Shown piece after piece: positions 1 to 7,846 of a stretch of DNA of 64,000 nucleotides. The stretch lies in NCBI RefSeq assembly GCF_016714285.1, contig NZ_JADJNN010000015.1, positions 62,001 to 126,000 of the forward strand. The letters are read 5' to 3'. A model generated the notes under the pieces. It saw only the letters and a program-made list of their open reading frames with translations, was not told the origin of the DNA and did not search any database. Each line of letters begins with the position of its first letter. The first letter of the stretch is position 1. The stretch is from Nannocystis sp. (lineage in GTDB: Bacteria > Myxococcota_A > Polyangia > Nannocystales > Nannocystaceae). The position numbers were made by a program, and so were the translations under genes.

Positions 1-41
1 CCGGCCACGTACTCGTCGACGGCGAGGCGCTGCTTGCTCAT
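1..41 (-). CDS. N-terminus of a gene leaving the left edge (possibly MeaB/ArgK-type GTPase)
   Basis: An ATG at 41 opens a frame running left off the window. Only about 13 codons are visible, starting MSKQRLAVDEYVAG, and no Shine-Dalgarno is obvious upstream. The D-E-Y-V-x-G segment near the N-terminus resembles the start of methylmalonyl-CoA mutase-associated GTPases (MeaB/ArgK family), but thirteen residues cannot establish this. It is divergent from the exported protein at 139, so 42-138 should hold both promoters; TATCAT at about 126 is a possible -10 for the rightward gene. Confidence 0.4.
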   Translation of the reverse strand, partial: MSKQRLAVDEYVA

Positions 42-138
42 GACGGCCGCAGCGACCATACCCGCGGCGCTGCGCCGCGCGCAAGCGCGAGCTCTACGCC
101 CTGTACGCAGGTCGCGAGCGCGGCGTATCATCGCCGCG

Positions 139-1164
139 ATGCTCCTCGCCGCGCAGCTCCGGCCGAGCCCCGCGCGCCAGCGCCTGTGCCGCCTCGTGGC
201 TGTCCTCGTGGCCATGTCCCTCGGGACACCCGCCGTCGCCGCACCGGCCGGCAGCGAGGCCGACGACCCGGCGATCGCCGCCGCCACCCGCACCTACGAG
301 GAGGGCATCACCTACCGCGACGCCGGCAACTTCATCGCCGCCGCCGAGTCCTTCACCACCGCCTACCGCGACCTGCCGATGAAGGAGCGCGAGACCCGGG
401 CGATCGTCCTGTTCGACCTCATCGACGCCCGCCGCAACGCCTTCGCCGAGGGCGAGGGCCCGGGCCAGCTCTGCGAGTGCGAGCGCCTGCTCGTCGCCTA
501 CCTCGAAGAGATCAAGCAGAGCTTCGGCAGCAAGGGCGACAAGTTCCCCGACACCCGCAAGGCCAAGAAGCTGCTCGCCGAGCTGCGCAAGCAGATCGAC
601 GCCGCCCGCGGCGAGACCCCCGGCCTCGACTGCGCCACCACCCCGCTCGAGAAGCCCGCCGCCCCCGAGCCCGCGCCAGACCCCGCCCCCGACGTTAGCG
701 ACAGGCCCGCGATGCCCGACGATCGCGGCGCCGCCACGCCGGACCCGGACCCCGCGCAGGCCCGTCGCGCCCGCACCTTCATGATCGCCGGCGCCGTCAG
801 CACCGGCGTCGGCGGCCTCTTCCTCGGCATGATGACCGCCGGCCTCGTCGTCGGCCGCAACGCCGAGCGCGACGGCGACGCCCGCACCCAGGCCGCGATC
901 GCCAGCGGCTCCCCGCTCTCGCAATACGACCCCGATCTGCAGGCCCTGATCGACCGCGGCAACCTCGGCAACCGCCTCGCCATCGCCGGCGGCGTGCTGG
1001 CCACCGCGGCGATCGCCGCCGGTGTCACGCTGCTCGTGCTCGGCCTGCGCGCCCGCCCGCGACCCCGCGCCGGAGCGGCCTCGATGGCCCCCAGGTTGGC
1101 CCCCGCTGTGGCCCCCGCCCTCGGCCCCAACTTCACCGGCGCCACGCTCGTGCTCCGCTTCTGA
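139..1164 (+). CDS. exported two-TM protein of unknown function
   Basis: Function not recognised. The ATG at 139 is preferred over upstream ATGs because it gives an Arg-containing, then hydrophobic signal sequence ending near A-V-A-A. The mature part starts with a roughly 100-residue helical region (RTYEEGITYRDAGNFIAAAE) that looks like one or two TPR-like hairpins, then a Pro/Asp-rich linker. Two hydrophobic segments follow (one starting FMIAGAVSTG, one with ATAAIAAGVTLLVLG). The C-terminus ends TGATLVLRF. This arrangement resembles the protein at 14472-14984, which also ends in a T-L-x-L-R-F type tail. A Ser/Thr kinase starts about 110 bp downstream on the same strand. The gene is real by codon bias and signal sequence; the role is unknown. 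Confidence 0.75.
   Translation: MLLAAQLRPSPARQRLCRLVAVLVAMSLGTPAVAAPAGSEADDPAIAAATRTYEEGITYRDAGNFIAAAESFTTAYRDLPMKERETRAIVLFDLIDARRNAFAEGEGPGQLCECERLLVAYLEEIKQSFGSKGDKFPDTRKAKKLLAELRKQIDAARGETPGLDCATTPLEKPAAPEPAPDPAPDVSDRPAMPDDRGAATPDPDPAQARRARTFMIAGAVSTGVGGLFLGMMTAGLVVGRNAERDGDARTQAAIASGSPLSQYDPDLQALIDRGNLGNRLAIAGGVLATAAIAAGVTLLVLGLRARPRPRAGAASMAPRLAPAVAPALGPNFTGATLVLRF
215..228. repeat. CTGTCCC-family palindrome inside a coding region
   Basis: TGTCCC-TC-GGGACA, a perfect 6-bp inverted repeat with a 2-nt loop, lies within the signal-peptide codons of the exported protein. It belongs to a family of similar palindromes scattered in this window (see findings). Confidence 0.5.
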
Positions 1165-1274
1165 GGCAGCGCCCGAGGCTCGCCAGCGCGCGCAACCTCG
1201 CGCTGATTCTGCCGCCGTCGCGCCGCTCCCCCGACGCCCCGCACGGCAGCGACGATCCGGTATTCTGCGCGTCT

Positions 1275-2921
1275 GTGGCAGTGAGCTCGAAGAGCATGGG
1301 TGCAGCGAGCCCCGACATCGAGGTCGAGGACGACTGGGAATTGCTCGCGACCGCCGCCGCGCCGAAGCAGCAGACGCAGCTCACGCCCGGCGCCGAACAA
1401 CCGTGGACCGACCCCGAGACGCTGGTCGGCAGCCTGCTCGGCGAGCGCTACAAGCTGCTGCGCCTGATCGGCCAGGGTGGCATGGGCGCGGTCTACCTCG
1501 CCGAGCACGTCGTGATCGGCAAGCAGATCGCCGTCAAGGTCCTGAGCCCCGACTACAGCCGCAACCCCGGCGACGTCCAGCGATTCCTTCAAGAAGCCCG
1601 CGCCGCCTCGCTGATCCGCCACGACCACGTCGTCGACATCGCCGACTTCGGCCGCTCGCCGCAGGGCCACGCCTATATCGTGATGGAGTACCTCGAGGGC
1701 GAGGACCTCGCGCGCACGCTGCAGACCGTCGGCGTGATGAAGTGGTTCCGCGTCAGCAACATCATCCTGCAGATCAGCTCGGCCCTGGCCGCCGCCCACG
1801 CCAAGGGCATCATCCACCGCGACATGAAGCCCGAGAACTGCTTTCGGGTGAAGCGGGACAACGAGACCGACTACATCAAGGTCCTCGACTTCGGCATCGC
1901 CAAGATCGTCGACGACCGCTTCACCAAGGGCCAGCACTCGCTCACCATCGAGGGCGGCATCATCGGCACCCCCGAATACATCGCCCCCGAGCTGTGCCGC
2001 GGCCTCAAGGCCGACAGCCGCGTCGATATCTACGCGCTCGGCGTCATCATGTATCGCATGCTCACCGGCGTGCTGCCATTTCGCACCGACACCGATAATT
2101 ACATGGCGGTGCTGAGCCAGCACCTCACCGACCCGCCGGTGCCGCCGCGCGAGCAGAACCCGTCCGCCGAGATCCCGCCGAAGATCGAGCAGATCGTGCT
2201 CAAGGCGCTGGAGAAGGACCCCGCCCGCCGCTATCAGAAGGTCGAGGAGCTGATCGCCGCCCTGCGCGAGGCCCAGATGACCCTCACCGGCGCCAGCTCC
2301 ACCGGCATCATGCTCGGCCTCCCGACCATGCCGCGGCCGCGGACGATCCGCAAACCACCGCGCATGCCGATCGGCCTGCTCCTCGCGCTCGTCGGCGTGC
2401 TGATCCTCGGCGTCGCCGCGATCGCCTGGACCCTCCTCGGCGGCAACTTCGACGACGACCCAACCGTCGCTACCACGCGCCGCCAAACCCCGCCCGAACC
2501 CACGCCCGAGCCCACGCCGCAGCCACCCACGCCGCCACCACCGCCGATCGCGGAGCCCACGATCGTCGGCGCCGACACCGACAGTGACAGCGACACCGGT
2601 AGCGACCCCGGCAACGCCAGCGACGCCGACACCGGCGCCGCCGCACCAGCGCACGCCCTCCCCGAGGCGCTCTCCGCCGCCGAATTCCGCCGATCCATCG
2701 CCCCGCTCCAGCGCTCGCTCAAGGCCAGCTGCCCCGGCCTGCGCGGCTTCGAGGTCGGCGCCAAGGTCTACGTCGACGCCTCCGGCAAGGTCAGCCGCGT
2801 CGTCCCCGAGGGCCGTCAGGCCGGCTCGTCGTTCAGCAACTGCGTCGTCAAGCTGGTCCGCCAGACCCGCTTCAAGCGCGCCCGCAAGGACTCGGTCCAC
2901 AGCGCCACCTTCAAGCTGTAG
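1275..2921 (+). CDS. Hanks-type Ser/Thr protein kinase with TM anchor and C-terminal domain
   Basis: Membrane-anchored eukaryotic-type protein kinase that phosphorylates Ser/Thr of unknown targets. GTG start at 1275; an ATG at 1296 is an alternative. The kinase domain covers residues about 58-335, with a Gly loop IGQGGMG (65-71), Lys88 in IAVKVL, catalytic HRDMKPEN (181-188), DFG (205-207) and GTPEYIAPE (231-239), so all key residues are present. A juxtamembrane stretch leads to a TM helix at about 366-388, then a Pro/Thr/Asp-rich linker. The last roughly 80 residues (from AEFRRSIAPLQ) resemble the TonB/AgmX-type C-terminal domain found on myxobacterial membrane proteins, here presumably periplasmic. 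TATTCT at 1261 is a plausible -10. The gene converges with the next one only 3 bp away. Confidence 0.95.
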   Translation: MAVSSKSMGAASPDIEVEDDWELLATAAAPKQQTQLTPGAEQPWTDPETLVGSLLGERYKLLRLIGQGGMGAVYLAEHVVIGKQIAVKVLSPDYSRNPGDVQRFLQEARAASLIRHDHVVDIADFGRSPQGHAYIVMEYLEGEDLARTLQTVGVMKWFRVSNIILQISSALAAAHAKGIIHRDMKPENCFRVKRDNETDYIKVLDFGIAKIVDDRFTKGQHSLTIEGGIIGTPEYIAPELCRGLKADSRVDIYALGVIMYRMLTGVLPFRTDTDNYMAVLSQHLTDPPVPPREQNPSAEIPPKIEQIVLKALEKDPARRYQKVEELIAALREAQMTLTGASSTGIMLGLPTMPRPRTIRKPPRMPIGLLLALVGVLILGVAAIAWTLLGGNFDDDPTVATTRRQTPPEPTPEPTPQPPTPPPPPIAEPTIVGADTDSDSDTGSDPGNASDADTGAAAPAHALPEALSAAEFRRSIAPLQRSLKASCPGLRGFEVGAKVYVDASGKVSRVVPEGRQAGSSFSNCVVKLVRQTRFKRARKDSVHSATFKL

Positions 2922-2924
2922 CCC

Positions 2925-3908
2925 TCACGGAGGCGGCGCGTAGAAGTCGATCTTCGTCGCCGTGAAGTTCAAGTAAAGGAACACCCCGGGCTCGGCCGGC
3001 ACGGCGTCGTTGGGGTCGAGGTCGAGGAGGTCGACGTCGCTGGGGTGGCCCATGTCGACCGGACACGCGTCGGCCGCGTCGCTGCCGCGGATCACCGACC
3101 ACAGGTTGATGGCCGACCCGTTGTAGTTGTACTCGAGCATCATCGCCTGGCTCTTGGGGATGAAGCCGAACAGGATCGCGTCGCGCAGCTCGGTCGGGTC
3201 CTGATCGTCGGGCTCGTAGTGCGCGGCGAACTGGCCCTGATAGAAGGTGATCGGGCTCAGCTCCGGCGTCAGCTGGAGCGGCAGGCTCGCCTTCGGGCTG
3301 ACCACGCAGGGCGGACTCGGCAGGTTCAAGTCCGGCAGGCTGTTCTTGTTGATCGTGTTCGTGTCGACCACCAGACAGTTCTCGTCGTCGCGGTTGAACG
3401 AGATGAAGATCGTCGGCGGCACCAGAGCGTCGAGCAGGCAGTACTCCTCGTCGACCGGACAATCCGCGGCGCGGTAGAACCAAAACTCCTGTTGCGCCGC
3501 GTCGGGATCGAAGTCCCGCGCCAGCAGGATCAGGTTGGTCTCCTTCGTCATCAGCGAGGTCGTCAGCCCCGAGTTGATGAACGCGCTCGCGTCGATGCAC
3601 AGCGGATTTTCGATGAAGATGTGCGGGTCGATGATCTTCATCGCCACGATGCGAAACGCCGGGCCATCGAACTTGACCCCCGGCGATTCGCCCGTGCTGC
3701 CCGAGCTCGCGTCGCCCGTGCCGCTGCCCTCGCTCGTGCTCGCAACCCCGCCGGTCGTCGGCACCCCGCCGCTGCTCATGCCGCCGCTTGTCATGCCCGC
3801 GCCGCAGCCCCCGGAGAGCTGCTCGCAGGTGTCGTCGAGGAAGCCGCCGCGAAAGCAACCCAGAAGGGCCACCGCCGCGAAGCCCACCAGCACGGACCCA
3901 CGCACCAT
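2925..3908 (-). CDS. lipoprotein of unknown function
   Basis: Secreted lipoprotein, 327 residues. ATG at 3908 (a second ATG lies at 3920) is followed by a signal peptide with lipobox LLGC. A Gly/Ser/Thr-rich linker typical of Nannocystis-type lipoproteins follows, then a globular domain of about 250 residues with several Cys and a Trp/Phe-rich C-terminus. No catalytic motif or known family was recognised. TATGCT lies 8 nt upstream of the start and could be a -10 box, implying an almost leaderless transcript. The dacB-like gene ends 41 bp upstream on the same strand, so the two may also be co-transcribed. It was kept as a gene because of the clean signal peptide and codon bias. Confidence 0.75.
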   Translation of the reverse strand: MVRGSVLVGFAAVALLGCFRGGFLDDTCEQLSGGCGAGMTSGGMSSGGVPTTGGVASTSEGSGTGDASSGSTGESPGVKFDGPAFRIVAMKIIDPHIFIENPLCIDASAFINSGLTTSLMTKETNLILLARDFDPDAAQQEFWFYRAADCPVDEEYCLLDALVPPTIFISFNRDDENCLVVDTNTINKNSLPDLNLPSPPCVVSPKASLPLQLTPELSPITFYQGQFAAHYEPDDQDPTELRDAILFGFIPKSQAMMLEYNYNGSAINLWSVIRGSDAADACPVDMGHPSDVDLLDLDPNDAVPAEPGVFLYLNFTATKIDFYAPPP

Positions 3909-3949
3909 GGCCGCCAGCATACACGATCGTGCCCGCGCGACGGACCCAC

Positions 3950-5671
3950 TCAGGGCGCGGTAGCGGCCGGCGATCGCTCGAGCGCCCAGGCATCGAGGGC
4001 CGCGAGCACGGCCGTGACGATCGCGTCCTCCGCCCGCTTGCGCCGGGCCGCCGCGCTGGCCCCACCCGCCCGCACGTTGCTGAGGATCGAGAAGGCCACC
4101 TGCGGCGTCCCGTCCTCCGCCGTGATCACCCCCGACAGTCCGCTGATGCCGTCCATCGTCCCGGTCTTGGCCCGCACCCGCTTGCCCGATCGCCGCAGCC
4201 GGGCCCGCAGCGTCCCGTTCTCGCCGGCCACCGGCAGCGCCGACAACAGCCCGCTGTTGCCGCTCGCGGCCACCGAGATCAGGTCGACCAGCGCCGTCGT
4301 CGTGACCCGCCCGCGCTGGCTGAAGCCCGAGCCGTTCTCGAACACCAGCGCGTCGGCCGGCAATCCCAGCGCCGCCCAGTACGCCTGCACCACCTCCGCA
4401 CCGTTCTCCCAGTCGCCCGGCTCCCCCAACATCCGCCAGCCCAGAGTGCGCAGCAGCTGCTCCGCCATGAAATTGTTGGACCACGCCAGCGCCCCGCCGG
4501 CCACCTGCGTCAACGCCTGCGACTCGCGCCGCAACACCACCACCGGCGGCTCCTCGGCCCGCTCATCCACCGCTGGCGCCGCCCCGCGCTCGACCGGCAG
4601 CGGCGGCTGACCTGTCCGTTCGGACAGCATCACCGCCAGCGCACCGCCCGTGAACAACCCCGGGTCGACCACCCGCCGTCGCACCGTCAGCTCGCGCCCG
4701 GCCCGCAGCTTGCCCGTCAGCTCGACCACCGTGCGCGCCTGCTCGTCGACCGGCAGCCCCGCGTAGGTCCGCACCGCCAGCGTGCCGCGACCGACCCCCG
4801 CGAGGTCCAGCGCCACCACGTGCGTGCTCGCCGGACGCAGCACGACCTCGAGGCGCGGCAGCTCCTTGCTCCGCGCGCGCCGTCGCGGCGCCCGCACGGT
4901 GACCTCGACGGTGTTGAAGTTGAGGCTGAGCGCCCCGCTCGGGGCCTGGTACGCCACCCCGACGCCCTCGTCGCTGAAGCCCGGCGCGAGGGTCCGCGGC
5001 GAGAAGGCGAGGTCGTCGACGACGAGCCGACGCAAGCTCGACACATCGGTGGCCCCCGCGATCTCGTCCGCCATCCCGCGCAGCGCCAGGTCGTCGAGGC
5101 TCGGGTCGCCCTCACCGACCAGATACAGCGACGACCCCACCCGCAGCGCCCGCGTCTCGAAGCGAAACTCCGGCCCGAGCAGATCGAGCGCCGCCGCCGT
5201 GGTCAACAGCTTGTGGTTGCTCGCCGGGTTCAGCGGCGCGTCGCCATGGTAGTCGAACAGCACGTCGTCCGAGCCGAGCTCGCGGATGTGCACCGATACG
5301 TCCGTGGTCCGCTCGAGCCGCGCGACGACCTTGTTGATCGCCTCGGCCAGCCCCTCGACGTCGAAGGCCGCCGGCGGCCCGACGACCTGCTCCGACGCCG
5401 GCACCTGCTCCGCCCGCCGCGTCACCATCGCCGCCCGCGCCCGCGCCAGCTCCCCCGCGAACTCGCCGAGCCGCTGCTCCAGCCGCGTACGGATCCGCGG
5501 CGGCACCGGCAAGGCCGCGGGGACCCAGCGCCACGCCGGCGCCAGCAGCCCCACCGGCTCGGCCCGGTCCTCCCCGGCGATCCTCTGCGACCTGTCCCCG
5601 GGGACAGCTTCATCGCAGCCCGCGACGCAAAGCCACGCCGCCACCGCGATCACGCCAGCCTGGCACTGCAT
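3950..5671 (-). CDS. dacB: D-alanyl-D-alanine carboxypeptidase/endopeptidase (PBP4/DacB family), lipoprotein
   Basis: Penicillin-binding protein of the S13 (PBP4) family, which trims peptidoglycan stem peptides and cross-links in the periplasm. The three penicillin-recognising motifs are visible in order: SNHK (Ser about 150, Lys about 153), SNN (about 397) and KTGT (about 500). The 573-residue length and the long insert between the first two motifs fit S13 enzymes. The ATG at 5671 gives a signal peptide with lipobox VAGC; a GTG at 5680 is less likely. Two CTGTCC-type palindromes (4612-4627 and 5592-5607) lie inside the coding sequence. Upstream is the duplicated tail of rtcB; 41 bp downstream begins a lipoprotein gene on the same strand. 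Confidence 0.93.
   Translation of the reverse strand: MQCQAGVIAVAAWLCVAGCDEAVPGDRSQRIAGEDRAEPVGLLAPAWRWVPAALPVPPRIRTRLEQRLGEFAGELARARAAMVTRRAEQVPASEQVVGPPAAFDVEGLAEAINKVVARLERTTDVSVHIRELGSDDVLFDYHGDAPLNPASNHKLLTTAAALDLLGPEFRFETRALRVGSSLYLVGEGDPSLDDLALRGMADEIAGATDVSSLRRLVVDDLAFSPRTLAPGFSDEGVGVAYQAPSGALSLNFNTVEVTVRAPRRRARSKELPRLEVVLRPASTHVVALDLAGVGRGTLAVRTYAGLPVDEQARTVVELTGKLRAGRELTVRRRVVDPGLFTGGALAVMLSERTGQPPLPVERGAAPAVDERAEEPPVVVLRRESQALTQVAGGALAWSNNFMAEQLLRTLGWRMLGEPGDWENGAEVVQAYWAALGLPADALVFENGSGFSQRGRVTTTALVDLISVAASGNSGLLSALPVAGENGTLRARLRRSGKRVRAKTGTMDGISGLSGVITAEDGTPQVAFSILSNVRAGGASAAARRKRAEDAIVTAVLAALDAWALERSPAATAP
4612..4627. repeat. CTGTCC-GTTC-GGACAG palindrome
   Basis: Perfect 6-bp inverted repeat with a 4-nt loop inside the DacB coding region. 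Member of the scattered palindrome family. Confidence 0.5.
5592..5607. repeat. CTGTCCCCGGGGACAG palindrome
   Basis: A 16-bp perfect palindrome within the DacB coding region, shortly after the signal peptide. Strongest member of the scattered palindrome family. Confidence 0.55.
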
Positions 5672-5683
5672 CGACGACACACC

Positions 5684-5711
5684 CGCCGCCGAGCATCGCA
5701 GCCCGGCGGCG
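5684..5711 (-). terminator. GC-rich hairpin, left copy of the duplicated pair
   Basis: CGCCGCCG (5684-5691) pairs with CGGCGGCG (5704-5711) around a 12-nt loop. There is no T-tract, so intrinsic termination is only suggested by its position after rtcB. Confidence 0.4.
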
Positions 5712-5759
5712 AGTGCACAACCCGCTCACGCCTTGAAGGTCATGAGCGGACAACACACC

Positions 5760-5787
5760 CGCCGCCGAGCATCGCAGCCCGGCGGCG
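5760..5787 (-). terminator. GC-rich hairpin, right copy of the duplicated pair
   Basis: Same 8-bp stem and loop as at 5684-5711, located 14 bp past the rtcB stop codon. A tandem pair of hairpins would separate rtcB from dacB transcription. Confidence 0.45.
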
Positions 5788-5801
5788 AGTGCACAACCCG
5801 C

Positions 5802-7250
5802 TCACGCCTTGAAGGTCATGAGCGGACGCAGGCGAGCGACCACCGCGATCGTCCCCGCCTCGACCTGACAGCCGATCACGGGACCGATCGGCTTGTACGC
5901 CGCCGGCGCCTCCTCGATGCGCCGCTCCTCCCGCAGCGTGATGCAGTCCACCCCGGTCAGCCCGAGCGCGCGCTCGTCCTGGTCGCTGTGGTTCGACATC
6001 ATGAAGCGCGAGCGGGCCCGCCCGGCCCCGTGCGACGCCGACGACAGCAGCGCCGACGACCCGCGACCGACCGCGAGATACGACGCCGCCCCCATCGAGC
6101 CCGGGATGATCACCGGCTGCCCCGCATCGGCCGGACACGCCCCCTTGCGCGTGATCCAGCGCCGCCCCGGCCCGTCCATGGGCAAGGTGATGTTGTGCGG
6201 CAGATCGTAGACCAGCGGCGCCGACAGCCCCGCGCCGAACACCTGGCGCAGACGCAGGCGCAGCAGCTCCGCCAACAACAGGCGGTTGACGAAGCCGTAG
6301 TTGGCCGCCGTGGCCTCGGCCTGCAGGTAACCAGCGACCAGCTCCGGGTGATCGGCGAGCGACAGGGCGAACAGCCCCTCCTCCGGGTGACGCTGTCCTT
6401 TGGGCCAGGCGGCCCGCGCCTTGTCACGCCACGCCGCGCCGACGTGCTTGCCCACCCCGCGCGAGCCCGAGTGGATCATGAAGGCGAGCTGCCCCGCCCG
6501 CACCCCCCACGCGTGCGCGAGAGCCCGGTCCTCGACGGCCTCCACGACCTGGATCTCCACGAAGTGATTGCCGCCGCCGATCGTCGCCATCCCGCCGTCG
6601 CGCACCTGCCCATCGTCGGGCACGAGGTCCTCGGGGGCCCACTGCGCGTGGCCCTCGAGCGCACCGCCGAGATGCACCCGGTCGAGCTCCGCCGCCAGCT
6701 GGCCGAGGTCCGAGCGCGCGAGCACCCCGAGCGGCCCGCGCGAGACCTCCTCCAGCCACCCGAGCAGCCCGTCGTGGAACAGCGCCCGCATGGCCGCCGC
6801 CGTCATCGGCAGGTCGCGCGTGCCGAAGAAGAAGTCCCCCTTCAGCAGCTCGACCAGCTCGTCGCGCTTCGCCAGCAGCCGGTCCGGCGCGAGCTCGACG
6901 ACGTGCAGGCGCATCCCGCAGTTGATGTCCGACCCGACCGCGGCCGGGATCACCATGTCCCGCGTGACCGCGACCGAGCCGATCGCCACGCCCGCGTCGC
7001 CCGGATGGAAGTCCGGCGAGGCACACGCGTGCTCCACCTCGCCGCCCAGCGGATGACGCACCGCCATCAGCCCCGCGAGCTGCCGCAGCGCCTTCGCCTC
7101 GACCGGAAAGTCGTCCGGCAACAACACCTCGGCCGGCGCCTCCGGCCCGTCCTTGCGCCGCACGCGGTACACCCGCCCCTCGCGGCTCACCTCCAAACCC
7201 TCGCGGCCGAGCGCCGCGAACAGGCGATTCATCTGCTTGTTCGAATGCAT
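5802..7250 (-). CDS. rtcB: RtcB-type RNA ligase (GTP-dependent 3'-phosphate RNA ligase)
   Basis: Cytoplasmic RNA ligase joining 2',3'-cyclic phosphate or 3'-phosphate ends to 5'-OH ends, for tRNA or rRNA repair. Recognisable motifs: SDINCGMR (Asp/Cys metal ligands, about 108-111), GGGNHFVE (His, about 227), HSGSRGVG (His, about 258), and the guanylated histidine in SASHGAGR (about 402). The C-terminal KPIGPVI segment is also typical. 482 residues from the ATG at 7250; the N-terminus (HSNKQMNRLF) is cytoplasmic. A promoter-like pair lies about 210 bp upstream. No archease or rtcA is next to it. The last eight codons are duplicated downstream. Confidence 0.93.
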   Translation of the reverse strand: MHSNKQMNRLFAALGREGLEVSREGRVYRVRRKDGPEAPAEVLLPDDFPVEAKALRQLAGLMAVRHPLGGEVEHACASPDFHPGDAGVAIGSVAVTRDMVIPAAVGSDINCGMRLHVVELAPDRLLAKRDELVELLKGDFFFGTRDLPMTAAAMRALFHDGLLGWLEEVSRGPLGVLARSDLGQLAAELDRVHLGGALEGHAQWAPEDLVPDDGQVRDGGMATIGGGNHFVEIQVVEAVEDRALAHAWGVRAGQLAFMIHSGSRGVGKHVGAAWRDKARAAWPKGQRHPEEGLFALSLADHPELVAGYLQAEATAANYGFVNRLLLAELLRLRLRQVFGAGLSAPLVYDLPHNITLPMDGPGRRWITRKGACPADAGQPVIIPGSMGAASYLAVGRGSSALLSSASHGAGRARSRFMMSNHSDQDERALGLTGVDCITLREERRIEEAPAAYKPIGPVIGCQVEAGTIAVVARLRPLMTFKA

Positions 7251-7457
7251 GACACGTTCCTCGCGGCGCCCACCACGAACGGTGGACGCGTCTCGGGCCC
7301 GCCCCGGCACCTGGCCGAAAGCACATGACCCCGGAGCCAGGTGCAGACGCACCCGCGACCCCGATCGAGACGACGCGCGCCCACCCCCACAGGGTAGCCC
7401 CGACGTCGTCACCAGAGATGGACACTCCGACAGTTAGCAGCCGCGGAACGTGGCGGC

Positions 7458-7487
7458 CTTATACGCAGGCCGACGCATTCGCTTCAA
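7458..7487 (-). promoter_or_regulatory. promoter candidate for rtcB
   Basis: Reading leftward, TTGAAG (7482-7487) and TATAAG (7458-7463) are 18 nt apart in an AT-rich island within an otherwise GC-rich 272-bp gap (7251-7522). This would give an approximately 200-nt leader for rtcB; no riboswitch-like structure was recognised in that leader. Confidence 0.4.
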
Positions 7488-7522
7488 ATTTATCTTCGCC
7501 CGCCCGCCCCGGGCCCCCGCCC

Positions 7523-7825
7523 TCAGTTCCTGAAGAACCGCAGCATGCTGTCAAACCACCCCGGCTTGCCGGTGAGCTGCTCGAGCTCCCCGTCGTCGAG
7601 GAACACCCCGGCGCAGGCGAAGCACTTGTCGAGCTTCACGTCGCGAAACTGCACCTCGCTGAGCTCCGCGCCGCACTTGGGGCAGCGCATCCAGTGGAGC
7701 TGCTTTTGCCGCTCGCGGTCGGCGTCGGCGACGTGCGAGTTGCGCTCCTGGGCCACGCTGCGCTGCCGCTCCATCGTGAGCCTGGCCTGATACTCCTGCT
7801 CCGTCTCATTGGGTCGGCGACTCAT
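7523..7825 (-). CDS. small zf-TFIIB-type zinc-ribbon protein
   Basis: 100-residue protein: a charged helical N-terminal half (about 1-45), then a zinc ribbon with CPKC (48-51) and CFAC (68-71), followed by the LDDGELEQL segment characteristic of the zf-TFIIB family (PF13453-type), usually nucleic-acid or protein binding. The ATG at 7825 is preferred because a GGAGGG Shine-Dalgarno lies 4 nt upstream; a GTG at 7828 is too close. It starts 21 bp after the stop of the larger zinc-finger/TPR gene on the same strand, so the two are probably one operon. Role unknown. Confidence 0.85.
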   Translation of the reverse strand: MSRRPNETEQEYQARLTMERQRSVAQERNSHVADADRERQKQLHWMRCPKCGAELSEVQFRDVKLDKCFACAGVFLDDGELEQLTGKPGWFDSMLRFFRN

Positions 7826-7846
7826 CACACCCTCCGTCCTTCCCGT

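Larger units (their letters stand above)
5677..5827. repeat. 75-bp tandem duplication carrying the rtcB 3' end and its hairpin
   Basis: Positions 5677-5751 and 5753-5827 are identical over 75 bp (period 76). The right copy contains the last eight codons and stop of rtcB (...PLMTFKA stop) plus a GC-rich hairpin. The left copy repeats them as a non-coding relic between rtcB and dacB. Identity is complete, so the duplication is recent or is maintained. Confidence 0.9.

Noticed and set aside
498..2900. Long open frame on the minus strand across the exported protein and kinase genes
   Set aside because: Low-complexity Gly/Ala/Arg content typical of antisense frames in GC-rich DNA; the kinase on the + strand is certain.
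3045..7328. Long + strand frames over the dacB and rtcB region
   Set aside because: They are rich in Arg/Pro/Ala and carry no motif; both minus-strand genes are clearly supported by catalytic residues.
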